From assembly GCF_017355985.1 (NCBI RefSeq), contig NZ_JAFIQU010000012.1:115173-179172 (forward strand): a DNA stretch of 64,000 nucleotides. Reading direction: 5' to 3'. The position numbers were made by a program, and so were the translations under genes. This stretch comes from Arenibaculum pallidiluteum. GTDB taxonomy: Bacteria > Pseudomonadota > Alphaproteobacteria > Azospirillales > Azospirillaceae. Positions 21,325 through 28,858 of the stretch are shown piece after piece (position 1 is the stretch's first letter; each line of letters opens with the position of its first letter). The notes beneath the pieces were generated by a model. The model worked only from the letters and a program-made list of their open reading frames with translations. It was not told where the DNA came from and ran no database searches.

Positions 21325-22386
21325 GTGGTGATCATGCTGCAGGGGCGCATCGAACAGCTGTCGGAGGCGATCATTGTCGCCACGCCCGTTGCCGACAACG
21401 CGTCCGTCCCTCAGGCGGCCAAGGAGTCCGGTAAACTCAAGAAGGAGAAGGACCGCGAGACCGCGGCCCATCGCCTGCGCCGCGCCGGCTGGAGCTATCG
21501 CCGCATCGCCGAGACGCTGGGCGTCCCCTACATCATGATCGGCCGCTGGCTCTCGGGGGACATGCAGCCCGCCCCGCCCCCGTCGCCATCCCCGCCGGTC
21601 CCACGAATCGAGGCGGCCCCGACGCCGGCTCGCGCCGAGCCGCGCGCGGACGCTGCGCCGCCGGATCCGGTCCCCGCCCGGCCCGCTCCTGTCTCGGCCG
21701 GCCCGGCGCCCGTCGCCGCCGCCGCGGCCGACGGCGATCTGGAGCATCGGGTGGAGGTCCTGGGCCTCCAGTTCTCGGCCTTCGAGAAGTACGTCCGCGA
21801 CCTCATCGGCGGCTTCGGCAAGGAAAAGGCCAAGGAGGCCGAGGCCCAAAGCAAGGTCCTGGCCGAGATGAAGGCCGAGCGCGAGGCCATCGAGGGCACC
21901 AAGCAGGAGATCTTGTCGGCCGTGGAGGCCCTTCGCTCCGAGCTCGAGCAGTTCAAGTCCGACGTCCGGGGCGAGTTGGATGCTCTTCGCAGCCGTGCTC
22001 CGGCGGAGCGGGAGGAGGGGCGTCCGCGGCGTGGCGCGCCGCCGGACGAGGATCCCTTCGGCTCCGGCGAGGCCTCGGACGATCCTTTTGGTTCCAGCGC
22101 CTCGGACGACCCCTTCGCGAGCGATCCCTTCGCCTCGGACGACGGCGACGATCCCTTCGCGAGCAAGGACGAGGATGATCCCTTCGCGAGCAAGGACGAG
22201 GAGGATCCCTTCGCCACGAAGGACGAGGAGGATCCATTCGCCACGAAGGACGGCGACGACCCGTTCGCGAGCGACGATCCATTCGCATCCGAGGACGACG
22301 AGGATCCTTTTGCCGTGAAGGACGAGCCCGACCCCTTCGCGTCCGCGGACGACGAGGATCCGTTTGCCGACCCGAAACCCGCGTGA
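21325..22386 (+). CDS. HTH / coiled-coil protein with 13 C-terminal DPF motifs
   Basis: A 353-residue protein of unknown function (GTG at 21325; ATG at 21334 is an alternative start). Residues about 40-78 form a helix-turn-helix (HRLRRAGWSYRRIAETLGVP). A Pro/Ala-rich linker follows, then a coiled coil at about 135-222 (Glu/Lys-rich heptads). The last 110 residues are highly acidic and built of units such as DDPFASKDE and EDPFATKDE, with 13 DPF motifs and almost no other hydrophobics. The HTH resembles recombinase or transposase-type HTHs and may or may not bind DNA. The gene sits between vgrG/MORN and tssE in the same orientation, so a T6SS-linked scaffold or regulatory role is possible. Confidence 0.75.
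   Translation: MVIMLQGRIEQLSEAIIVATPVADNASVPQAAKESGKLKKEKDRETAAHRLRRAGWSYRRIAETLGVPYIMIGRWLSGDMQPAPPPSPSPPVPRIEAAPTPARAEPRADAAPPDPVPARPAPVSAGPAPVAAAAADGDLEHRVEVLGLQFSAFEKYVRDLIGGFGKEKAKEAEAQSKVLAEMKAEREAIEGTKQEILSAVEALRSELEQFKSDVRGELDALRSRAPAEREEGRPRRGAPPDEDPFGSGEASDDPFGSSASDDPFASDPFASDDGDDPFASKDEDDPFASKDEEDPFATKDEEDPFATKDGDDPFASDDPFASEDDEDPFAVKDEPDPFASADDEDPFADPKPA
22051..22368 (+). repeat. Degenerate in-gene repeat encoding DPF units
   Basis: GATCCCTTCGC-type units recur 13 times at 6 to 33 bp spacing. Third-position differences (GATCCCTTC, GATCCTTTT, GATCCATTC, GATCCGTTT) show the peptide rather than the DNA has been kept. All lie in one frame of the HTH/coiled-coil gene. Confidence 0.85.
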
Positions 22387-22401
22387 TTGCAGGACGAGCC
22401 C

Positions 22402-22944
22402 ATGACCCAGCCGAAGTCGCTGAGGGGTTTGGCGGCCCCGCTGTTCGAAAAGCTGACGGATCTGGAGCCGAACTCGCCCGTGGATGAGCGGGACCTTCGG
22501 TTCCAGACGCGCGAGGTGGTCCTCGCCTCCATCCGGCGGGAGGTCTCGCGCCTGATCGACACCCGGCTGCCCTGGCAGGCCAACGACGGTGTTCGATCTG
22601 AGGACGCGTCGCGCGTCGACATCTCCAAGACGGTGCTTCGCTACGGCGTGCCCGACATGACCCACCTCTGCGTGCGTTCCAGGGCAGACCGGAGGCAGAT
22701 CGAAAGGGCTGTCGTCGATGCCATCCGGACCTACGAGCCTCGCCTGATCAACCCCGCCGCCAGCCTGCACGTGCGTCCCGGGGGCGACGCCGCCCACGTG
22801 GAGATCAGCGGCGACGTGGCCTTCGGGAACTCGCTGGAGCCGCTGTCCTTCTCCGTGGGCGTGGAACTCAAGGTCCTCGGCCGGGTGCGCAAGGCGGCCA
22901 TGGCCGGGGATGCCGAAGGGACGGGGGTCCTTACCACCGCGTGA
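22402..22944 (+). CDS. tssE: T6SS baseplate protein TssE (gp25-like)
   Basis: A 180-residue protein. The ATG at 22402 is chosen because GGACGAG lies upstream; a TTG five codons earlier is possible. The gp25/lysozyme-like TssE pattern is clear: SLRGLAAPLFEKLTDL at the start, VLRYGVPDMTHL in the middle, then RRQIERAVVDAIRTYEPRL. The conserved acidic EPRL segment is present. TssE is normally encoded beside tssF; here it is about 7.5 kb downstream, after the DPF-repeat gene, so the baseplate genes are split. Confidence 0.9.
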   Translation: MTQPKSLRGLAAPLFEKLTDLEPNSPVDERDLRFQTREVVLASIRREVSRLIDTRLPWQANDGVRSEDASRVDISKTVLRYGVPDMTHLCVRSRADRRQIERAVVDAIRTYEPRLINPAASLHVRPGGDAAHVEISGDVAFGNSLEPLSFSVGVELKVLGRVRKAAMAGDAEGTGVLTTA

Positions 22945-23047
22945 TCGCCCGCTGGCGCGTCCTCCCCGCGGGAAGCGGCGGTACCCTGCCCGATGGAGGG
23001 CGGCCCGTGCGGCTCAACCCCCATGGCGGGATTGTCCGGTCGGGCTG

Positions 23048-23076
23048 AAGCCCCTAGCGTGCTGGGGCAGGGGCTT
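23048..23076 (+). terminator. Possible hairpin after tssE
   Basis: AAGCCCC (23048-23054) pairs with GGGGCTT (23070-23076) around a 15-base loop that can also form an inner CCCC/GGGG pair. It lies between tssE and a small gene. No T-run follows, so a leader structure for the small gene is equally possible. Confidence 0.3.
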
Positions 23077-23105
23077 GGTGCCCCGGGACAGCGCGGGGGT
23101 ACGAC

Positions 23106-23351
23106 GTGCTCACCATGAACCTGCCGGTCCACGACGGCGCCGCCGACATGCCCGTGATCGAGGGACCCTTCACCATCGCCATCGGCGATGGAATGCCCGT
23201 TGTAGCTATCTGCGGCTTTCTTGAGGATGCCGACTCGGGCGTCCGCGTCGGAATCCGCATCCCCATCATGAACGTGGACGCGCCAGAGGTGATCGACCTC
23301 CTGAAGGGATTCTGCGAGCGCGGTCCAGAGATTACCGAAGGTTCAAAATAG
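23106..23351 (+). CDS. Small acidic protein, unknown
   Basis: An 81-residue protein starting at GTG 23106 with a GGGGG stretch upstream; ATG 23115 is an alternative. The sequence alternates hydrophobic strands and acidic loops (FTIAIGDGMPVVAICGFL, VRVGIRIPIMN, EVIDLLKGFC). It has no signal peptide or known motif. It lies between tssE and the ion-channel gene in the same orientation. The product could be a small beta-fold domain; no function can be assigned. Confidence 0.5.
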   Translation: MLTMNLPVHDGAADMPVIEGPFTIAIGDGMPVVAICGFLEDADSGVRVGIRIPIMNVDAPEVIDLLKGFCERGPEITEGSK

Positions 23352-23416
23352 ATCCCTTGCATTGAGAAACGGCTCTCGTACCCTCTGGGGCAGCCCAATC
23401 GAGGTAGGCCAGAGCC

Positions 23417-24256
23417 ATGATCGACGCGTCCGCCACCCCTGCCCAGGACTCAACTTCGCGCCTGCGCCAGTTCCTCGAATCCGAGAGGGTCCAGAACGGC
23501 CTCGTCGCGCTGATCGTCGTCAACGCCGTGACCCTTGGCCTCGCCACGTCCAAGTCGGTGGAGGCCGCAATCGGCCCGGCGCTCGACGCCATCGACAACG
23601 TGATCCTCGGCATTTTCGCAGTCGAGCTGGTCCTGAAGCTGATCGCCTATAGGCCCAGCTTCTTCAAAAGCGGCTGGAACGTCTTCGACTTCGTCGTGGT
23701 CGGCGTCTCGCTGATGCCGTCCTCGGGGCCGCTGTCCGCGCTCCGCGCGCTGCGCGTGCTCCGGTTGCTGCGCATGATCTCCATCGTGCCGAGCATGCGC
23801 ATGGTGATCGACGCCATGTTCCGGGCCCTCCCCGGCATGGGGTCCATTGCAGCGCTCCTGGTGCTGATCGTCTATGTTGGCGCGGTGCTGGGCACCAACC
23901 TCTTTGGCGAGATCGCGCCCGAGTTCTTCGGGACCCTGGGCGCCTCCATGTTCACGCTGTTCCAGATCATGACGGTCGAGGGTTGGCCCGACATCGCTCG
24001 CGGCGTGATGGAGGACATGCCCTGGGCGTGGCTGTTCTTCGTGGTTTTCCTGCTGCTCGCCACCTTCACGGTGCTGAACCTCTTCATCGGCATCATCGTC
24101 AGCTCCATGGAGGAGCTGCATGAGGAGCAGAAGAGTGCGAAGGAGGCGGCCAAAAAGGCGAAGGCAGACGGCGAGCTGATGGCCCTCACCAATCGCATCG
24201 GCGAGCTCGAGCGCCAGATCGCAGGCCTGACTGCGGCGATCAGGGAGCGCGGCTGA
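23417..24256 (+). CDS. Voltage-gated cation channel (BacNav/NaChBac family)
   Basis: A 279-residue single-repeat ion_trans protein with six transmembrane helices. The S4 sensor reads RALRVLRLLRMISIVPSMR, with arginines every third residue. The pore loop carries the filter TVEGWPD in place of the TLESW of characterised bacterial sodium channels, resembling the EGW filter repeats of animal calcium channels. S6 (VVFLLLATFTVLNLFIGIIV) runs into a C-terminal coiled coil (about residues 225-275), as in homotetrameric BacNavs. Ion selectivity cannot be told from sequence. It may be unrelated to the T6SS genes around it. Confidence 0.88.
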   Translation: MIDASATPAQDSTSRLRQFLESERVQNGLVALIVVNAVTLGLATSKSVEAAIGPALDAIDNVILGIFAVELVLKLIAYRPSFFKSGWNVFDFVVVGVSLMPSSGPLSALRALRVLRLLRMISIVPSMRMVIDAMFRALPGMGSIAALLVLIVYVGAVLGTNLFGEIAPEFFGTLGASMFTLFQIMTVEGWPDIARGVMEDMPWAWLFFVVFLLLATFTVLNLFIGIIVSSMEELHEEQKSAKEAAKKAKADGELMALTNRIGELERQIAGLTAAIRERG

Positions 24257-24336
24257 GCGCCGCTGTATGCGGGCCGGCGGGCTGGCCCCCTCGCCGTGGT
24301 GTGGGAGGCTGGGCCGTCCCCGTCGCGAAGCCTGAA

Positions 24337-25113
24337 ATGAGCCGGTGCATGGCGTTCGACCAGTTCCCTCTGCCGTTTCTGGATCAGCTCGCGCCGCCGT
24401 CGACGGCTTCCGAACCGGAGCCCGCGCCTGAGCCCGCGCCTGAGCCGTTGCCCCGCGGCGGGCGCCTCCGCCGCATTCGCCTGCGGGCCCGGCGGCACTT
24501 CGTGGATGCCGTGCATGCCTGCTGCCGGCGCCGCGCGGTCAGCCCCGGCGAGCTGGTGACCGCCGTCCGCCTGCTACTGCCCCCCGCCCGGCTGCAGGGC
24601 TTCGAGGATCCCGGCGAGCCCTCGGCCGCCGAGGTCGCCATGGGTTGGCACCGGTCGCGCACCGGGCGCCTGCGCCGGGTCCGCGACTTTCCCCTGGTGG
24701 TCCTCATGCTCCGCGAGGAACTGGACCCGCCCACCCTCCGCCGCTGCCTTGCCGCTGCCCTGGCCCTGGAGGACCCCGATGGCTGGCGCCTGCTGCCGAA
24801 GGCCACCATCGACGCCTGGGAGCGGGAGTGGCGGGATCGTGAGCGGCAACAGGCCATGGACACCGGCCATGTCAGGGAGATGCTGCGGCGGCTCGCCTTC
24901 CGGCCCATCGAGGGCGGTGTCCGCACCCCCGCCCAGGCGGCCCGCATCCTGGGTCTCGCCAGCGAGTTCGGCTGCACCGAGGAGTCCGTGTCACGTCGCT
25001 TCCGGGAGCTGGCGCCCGTCTTTCACCCGGACACCGGCCTCATGGCCTGCCCGGACCGCATGCGCCAGCTGGTCGAGGCGCGAAAGATCCTGCTCGCCTA
25101 TTTGAAAGCCTGA
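24337..25113 (+). CDS. Unknown protein with C-terminal J-domain-like segment
   Basis: About 258 residues from the ATG at 24337; GTG 24301 and ATG 24349 are alternatives. A Pro/Glu-rich stretch (about 22-38) and a strongly basic stretch (RLRRIRLRARRHF) lead into a Leu/Arg-rich helical domain. The last 50 residues read FRELAPVFHPDTG followed by a helix ending ARKILLAYLKA. This matches helix II, the HPD loop and helix III of J domains, with HPD intact. The protein may recruit an Hsp70. The downstream gene starts 15 bp after its stop. No signal peptide is present, so it is cytoplasmic. Confidence 0.6.
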   Translation: MSRCMAFDQFPLPFLDQLAPPSTASEPEPAPEPAPEPLPRGGRLRRIRLRARRHFVDAVHACCRRRAVSPGELVTAVRLLLPPARLQGFEDPGEPSAAEVAMGWHRSRTGRLRRVRDFPLVVLMLREELDPPTLRRCLAAALALEDPDGWRLLPKATIDAWEREWRDRERQQAMDTGHVREMLRRLAFRPIEGGVRTPAQAARILGLASEFGCTEESVSRRFRELAPVFHPDTGLMACPDRMRQLVEARKILLAYLKA

Positions 25114-25128
25114 CCCAGGGAGGGACAG

Positions 25129-25707
25129 TTGACGGAGAAGCTGCGACTGGCGGAGTTCGTCTCGGCCAACCCCTACATGTCCGAGAGCGGGTGGCGGCAG
25201 GAACTCGTGGCCGGGGAGGTGCGCGTCCTCGGGAACCGGTCCGAAGAGATCGCCGAGCGAACCCTCGGGCTGAGTGCCGCCTTCGCGTCGTGCATCCGGA
25301 GGGCGAAGATCGATGCCCGCATCGAGATGGGGGTAGGCATTGGCATCGAGGACCCCGAGGGTGACCACTACCGGGTCGCGGACCTGGTTCTGGCCCTGCC
25401 CGACGGCAAGCGCCGCCGCCGCGTGCCCGCGGTCGCCTGCCTGGTGGTGGCCGACGCCGATGCGCCGGGAGCGGAGGCCGAGGAGCGCCTCGCCGTCTTC
25501 TCACGGCGACCCGGCCTGTGCGATCTGCTGGTCTTCTCTGCCGGGGCGCCCCTGTGCAGGTCACGGCGGCGCATTGGCGATGGCTGGTTCGAGGAGAGGG
25601 TCGAGGGGATCGACGCTACCGTCCGCCTCGCCTCCGTGCCGGCCAGCCTGTTTCTCGCCTCGGCCTACGCGGACCTGGATCCGGGCGACGGTCCTGCAGA
25701 GGCGTAG
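25129..25707 (+). CDS. Uma2-like (PD-(D/E)XK) protein, catalytic residues degenerate
   Basis: A 192-residue protein starting at TTG 25129, supported by a strong AGGGAGGG ribosome site 5-6 bp upstream. The layout matches Uma2-family putative endonucleases: a helix, an early acidic strand (RVADLVLALPDGK where PDV is usual), a central strand (AVACLVVADADA where VVEVLS is usual), and a tail with GDGWFEERVEGIDATVRL. The second acidic residue and the helix lysine of the usual PD-(D/E)XK site are not obvious, so it may be inactive. It is probably co-transcribed with the J-like gene and convergent with the channel gene at 25744. The assignment rests on pattern only. Confidence 0.5.
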   Translation: MTEKLRLAEFVSANPYMSESGWRQELVAGEVRVLGNRSEEIAERTLGLSAAFASCIRRAKIDARIEMGVGIGIEDPEGDHYRVADLVLALPDGKRRRRVPAVACLVVADADAPGAEAEERLAVFSRRPGLCDLLVFSAGAPLCRSRRRIGDGWFEERVEGIDATVRLASVPASLFLASAYADLDPGDGPAEA

Positions 25708-25743
25708 CCGTGCCCATGGCCGCTCGCGCCTGGGCGCGCCGCC

Positions 25744-26730
25744 TCAGGCGAAGTCGAGGCCCGTGCCCACCGCCATGGACATGATGGCAAAGGCATAGAC
25801 GACCGGGAACAGGACCAGACACGCCAGGTCGAACCGGCGGGAGGCCGCTGGCGCCGTCTCGTAGAGCGTCAGCGAGATCGCGCTCTGGATGATGCTGAAG
25901 AAGATCAGCCCCATGGAAACGAGGTTGATGCGGTCCGCAAGGGCGAACTCCGCCGTGTCGGGGAGCTGGGACGAGATCACGAAGGCGCAGGCCACCACGG
26001 CGAACACGGCGCCAACGCCGAGGCCGAAGCGGGGGTCCAGGTCTGTCGGCTTGACGAGGAAGGCCAGGAACGCCACCAGCGTCGAGATGAAAATGGACGA
26101 GAACAGCTTGAAGAAGTAGCCGAGGCCGGGTCGTACCAGCTCGATGCTGTGGACGTAGCGGGAGTAGGTGCTCTCGTTCCCGGAGGGCAGGCTGGTGTCG
26201 CCGTAGTTGGTCCGGTAGGTGACGTCGCCGACCCGGGCGGAGGCGTGGCCGATATCATAGCCCGGCACTTCGAGGTCGGGCGCCAGTTCGATGTTGCGGG
26301 CGTCGGGCACGAAGACCAAGCGACGCGAATCGAGGGTGGTGTGCTCGAGGGCGATGCCGAACTCCTGCCGGTCCAGGGGGAAGCGGAAGACGTCCCAGTT
26401 CTCCTTGATCTGGGCTCGGATGCGCGCCAGGGCATAGCGCTCCTCCCCGATGTCCTTGACGTCCTGGATCTGCTTCTCCTCGATCTGGCCGTTCATGATC
26501 TCCAGACCTTCCATGGGGTCGATGTCCCGGCTGCGCCAGCGGGTCCAGACATAGAAGTCCACGCCGATCTTGCCATCGCGCAGGCTCATGCCGTCGAGCT
26601 GGTGCACATAGGTGCCGATGGTGACGACCTCGGGCTGGGCCGCAGGTTGGGCCGCCGCCTGGGGCGCTGCTGCGGCAACGGGCACCAGTGCCGAAAGGAG
26701 GAAAGCCAGGATGCGCAGCAACTTCGTCAT
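25744..26730 (-). CDS. Cys-loop-like (pentameric ligand-gated) ion-channel homologue
   Basis: A 328-residue protein; ATG 26730 is chosen because it opens the signal peptide MTKLLRILAFLLSALVPV and follows GAGGG. The periplasmic domain includes VHQLDGMSLRDGKIGVDFYV, the WTRWR segment and EFGIALEHTTLDSRRLVFVP. Four transmembrane helices follow: LFSSIFISTLVAFLAFLV, FGLGVGAVFAVVACAFVI, INLVSMGLIFFSIIQSAISL and ACLVLFPVVYAFAIMSM. This is the topology of prokaryotic pentameric ligand-gated channels. The disulfide loop of animal receptors is absent, as in GLIC and ELIC. Ligand unknown. Confidence 0.72.
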   Translation of the reverse strand: MTKLLRILAFLLSALVPVAAAAPQAAAQPAAQPEVVTIGTYVHQLDGMSLRDGKIGVDFYVWTRWRSRDIDPMEGLEIMNGQIEEKQIQDVKDIGEERYALARIRAQIKENWDVFRFPLDRQEFGIALEHTTLDSRRLVFVPDARNIELAPDLEVPGYDIGHASARVGDVTYRTNYGDTSLPSGNESTYSRYVHSIELVRPGLGYFFKLFSSIFISTLVAFLAFLVKPTDLDPRFGLGVGAVFAVVACAFVISSQLPDTAEFALADRINLVSMGLIFFSIIQSAISLTLYETAPAASRRFDLACLVLFPVVYAFAIMSMAVGTGLDFA

Positions 26731-26739
26731 CGGACCCTC

Positions 26740-26768
26740 GTCTAAGACCTCGCGTAATCTCACTTAAG
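26740..26768 (-). promoter_or_regulatory. Shared promoter-like element upstream of channel gene
   Basis: On the minus strand CTTAAG (26768-26763) is followed after 17 bp by TTAGAC (26745-26740), with GCGAGGTC directly before the -10. The same spacer motif precedes the -10 of the first Hcp gene of the minus array. Here the -10 is only 9 bp from the ATG, so the transcript would be nearly leaderless. Confidence 0.35.
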
Positions 26769-26887
26769 CTGACCCTGACTGCAACGCCTCGCTCGCGGAC
26801 CGGGGCCGGCGCGCGCGGCTCTGCACAGGGGATGGTTCCGGACCGGGGTGATGCCTCGGGTCAGGCCAGTTGCATGGGGACCAGGAG

Positions 26888-26923
26888 GGGGTGCGGCTTC
26901 GGGGCGATCCGCCGGCGCACCCC
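26888..26923 (-). terminator. Hairpin after the minus-strand hcp array
   Basis: GGGGTGCG (26888-26895) pairs with CGCACCCC (26916-26923) across a 20-base GC-rich loop. It lies about 95 bp beyond the stop of the last minus-strand hcp gene, between it and the channel gene. No T-run is present. Confidence 0.35.
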
Positions 26924-27018
26924 GCCGACATGCCCGCCCTCGAAGCTCATGCATGGCGACGAGCGACCGCGGCGCGATCCAGGTTTCGTTCTCGGATAGA
27001 GCGGCGCGGGTGCCGCGA

Positions 27019-27654
27019 TCAGGCGGCGCCCGGGTTCGTAACCTTGACGGTCACCTTGCCGGGCGCCACGCCGAGGCTCTTGCCGTTCTTGAACAGGAAG
27101 TACTCGAGCGAGATCTCCTTGAAGGAGATCTGAACGGTGTCGGTCAATTCGCTGGCGCCGATGTCCACTTCATGAGAGGCAATCCGAACCCCTTTCAGCG
27201 TGATCTTCATGATGGGCTCGTGCCAGGCGACCATGCTCGGGTCTGTGTCGATGTTGCCGGCAATCGCCGCTTCGAAGCTGGTATTCACGGTGCCGTAGTT
27301 GCTCACCTGCCTTTCGAACACGCGATAGACGGTAATCGTGGCCTCTTTCTCCTCCTCGCCCTTCTTGGCGAAGGCCAGTTCCATGAACTTGGGCGTGGCA
27401 CGGTCGACCTTGCGGGTGAGCGTGACGGCGCTCACCCCTGATTCTGGATTGGAGGTTGAGCCCGACCTGGGGTCGCCGCCGTTTCTCTCCCCCGGCTTGG
27501 GCACCGATTTCTGGGCGTCGTTGAAGCCCGGCGTACCGACACCACCTTCGTTCTTGATGTTGAACTTCACGGTGTTGCAGGCGATCAGGTTTGTCTTGTC
27601 CTTCAGGGTGACTTCGCCCGTCACGTCCGGATAGCTCAAGAGAATCAGTTGCAT
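27019..27654 (-). CDS. Hcp-family paralogue 3 (with insertion loop)
   Basis: A 211-residue Hcp-like protein, last of three on this strand. Hcp strands are recognisable (MQLILLSYPDVTGEVTLKD, AVTLTRKVDRATPKFMELAF, ERQVSNYGTVNTSFEAAIAG, VQISFKEISLEYFLF). An extra Gly/Asn/Ser-rich loop of about 35 residues (about 36-70) is inserted before the second strand pair. It is the most diverged of the four copies in the window. It could build mixed tubes or act as an Hcp-borne effector carrier; no toxin domain is fused. It follows paralogue 2 after 24 bp. Confidence 0.75.
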   Translation of the reverse strand: MQLILLSYPDVTGEVTLKDKTNLIACNTVKFNIKNEGGVGTPGFNDAQKSVPKPGERNGGDPRSGSTSNPESGVSAVTLTRKVDRATPKFMELAFAKKGEEEKEATITVYRVFERQVSNYGTVNTSFEAAIAGNIDTDPSMVAWHEPIMKITLKGVRIASHEVDIGASELTDTVQISFKEISLEYFLFKNGKSLGVAPGKVTVKVTNPGAA

Positions 27655-27678
27655 CTCCGCGACCTCATGGGCACCCGC

Positions 27679-28212
27679 TCAGTCGAGCGTTCCCGTCTGA
27701 AGGTTGAATCGGAAGGAATTGAAGCCGAGCGGGGACTGCGCGCGGTCGAACAGCGTGTAGCGCCACTCGATGGCCGAGGCGCTGACGTCGATGGACTCGG
27801 TCACGCCGTCCTGCCCGGCCGACACGTCCTGCTTGGTCACCAAGGCATGGTGCAGCTTGAGGGTGAGATAGCAGGCCCAGTGCGTTGCTGCGGCGGCCGT
27901 GGACGTCGACGGCGCGGGAGGACCGTTCGCGGCCCTCAGCATGTAGATCTCCCACGGGGCGGTGGTGATGCCATGGGACAGGATCATGCGCGCGAGGTCG
28001 ACGCTCGCCGGGTCGAAGTCTCGCTCGATGTTGACCACCGAAACGTCCGCCGTGTGAATGCTCCGTCCGGCGTCCGTGTTCATTTCGCTCGTGACGCTGA
28101 TGTCGTAGGTGACGGACTTGCATAGGATCAAGTCCTCGTATCCCTGAACCGTGCAGTCGCCCTTAATGAAGGACGTCGGGCCGGTCGGGATCTTGAGGAT
28201 GACGATGGCCAT
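27679..28212 (-). CDS. Hcp-family paralogue 2
   Basis: A 177-residue Hcp-family protein. Features are MAIVILKIPTGPTSFIKGDC, YEDLILCKSVTYDISV, HTADVSVVNIERDFDPASVD, LTLKLHHALVTKQDV and the C-terminal AIEWRYTLFDRA, ending FNLQTGTLD, much like paralogue 1 (YNVQTGTVG). A Pro/Ser/Thr/Ala stretch (PPAPSTSTAAAATH) replaces a loop at about residues 100-113. It lies 13 bp after paralogue 1, so one transcript likely covers all three. Confidence 0.85.
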   Translation of the reverse strand: MAIVILKIPTGPTSFIKGDCTVQGYEDLILCKSVTYDISVTSEMNTDAGRSIHTADVSVVNIERDFDPASVDLARMILSHGITTAPWEIYMLRAANGPPAPSTSTAAAATHWACYLTLKLHHALVTKQDVSAGQDGVTESIDVSASAIEWRYTLFDRAQSPLGFNSFRFNLQTGTLD

Positions 28213-28225
28213 TCTCGCCGGCCCC

Positions 28226-28831
28226 TCAGCCCACGGTACCGGTTTGGACGTTGTACCTCACGGACTGGAAGCCGCGGACCTCGTTCGTCTCGTCCATGCG
28301 ACGGTAGACCCACTCGATGGCCGCAGGGCTGACCTCCAGCGTCTCCACCCCCGTGCCCTCGTCGACGCCATGGCTGCATCGGGTGATGAGCGCGTGGTGC
28401 AGGCGCAGGGTGAAGAACCTGACGTGCACCTTCCCGGACAGGTGCGCCGTCCCGGGCTCGCCGCCCAGGGTTCTCATGAAGTAGATCTCCCATGGACTGT
28501 CGAAGACCTTGCCCATCAGCGTGGACTTGGTCAGGGCGGCGGACGCCGCGTCGACCTGCTTCGTGATCTGGATCGGGCTGGCCTTGGGTGCGTGGATCGT
28601 GCGTCGCGCCATGGACGACACCTCGGCGTCGACCTCGACGTCCGTGGACCAGGTGACGCTGTCGGCCGTGATCATGAACCGGTAACCGTGGAGCTGACAC
28701 TCGCCGGTAATCCACGGCAGGTCCGACGCCGTCGACGCCAGGCCATTCTTCTCGATGGCCGCCTGCTTCGACTTGATGGCGGCATCGGTGACGCCGGACA
28801 CCCGGGGGATCATCAGAACGATCTGGGTCAC
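28226..28831 (-). CDS. Hcp-family paralogue 1 (first of array)
   Basis: A 201-residue Hcp-family protein with a GTG start at 28831 and a GGAG ribosome site. It has an extra N-terminal helix (about residues 15-42, IKSKQAAIEKNGLASTASDL) before the ECQLHGYRFMITADSVTWS strand. The usual core follows: TIHAPKASPIQITKQVD, FFTLRLHHALITRCSHG and IEWVYRRMDETNEV. A good promoter lies 28 bp upstream. It heads the three-gene minus-strand hcp operon. Confidence 0.87.
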   Translation of the reverse strand: MTQIVLMIPRVSGVTDAAIKSKQAAIEKNGLASTASDLPWITGECQLHGYRFMITADSVTWSTDVEVDAEVSSMARRTIHAPKASPIQITKQVDAASAALTKSTLMGKVFDSPWEIYFMRTLGGEPGTAHLSGKVHVRFFTLRLHHALITRCSHGVDEGTGVETLEVSPAAIEWVYRRMDETNEVRGFQSVRYNVQTGTVG

Positions 28832-28858
28832 GGCGCAGCTCCGTCCCTCGCGAGATCG

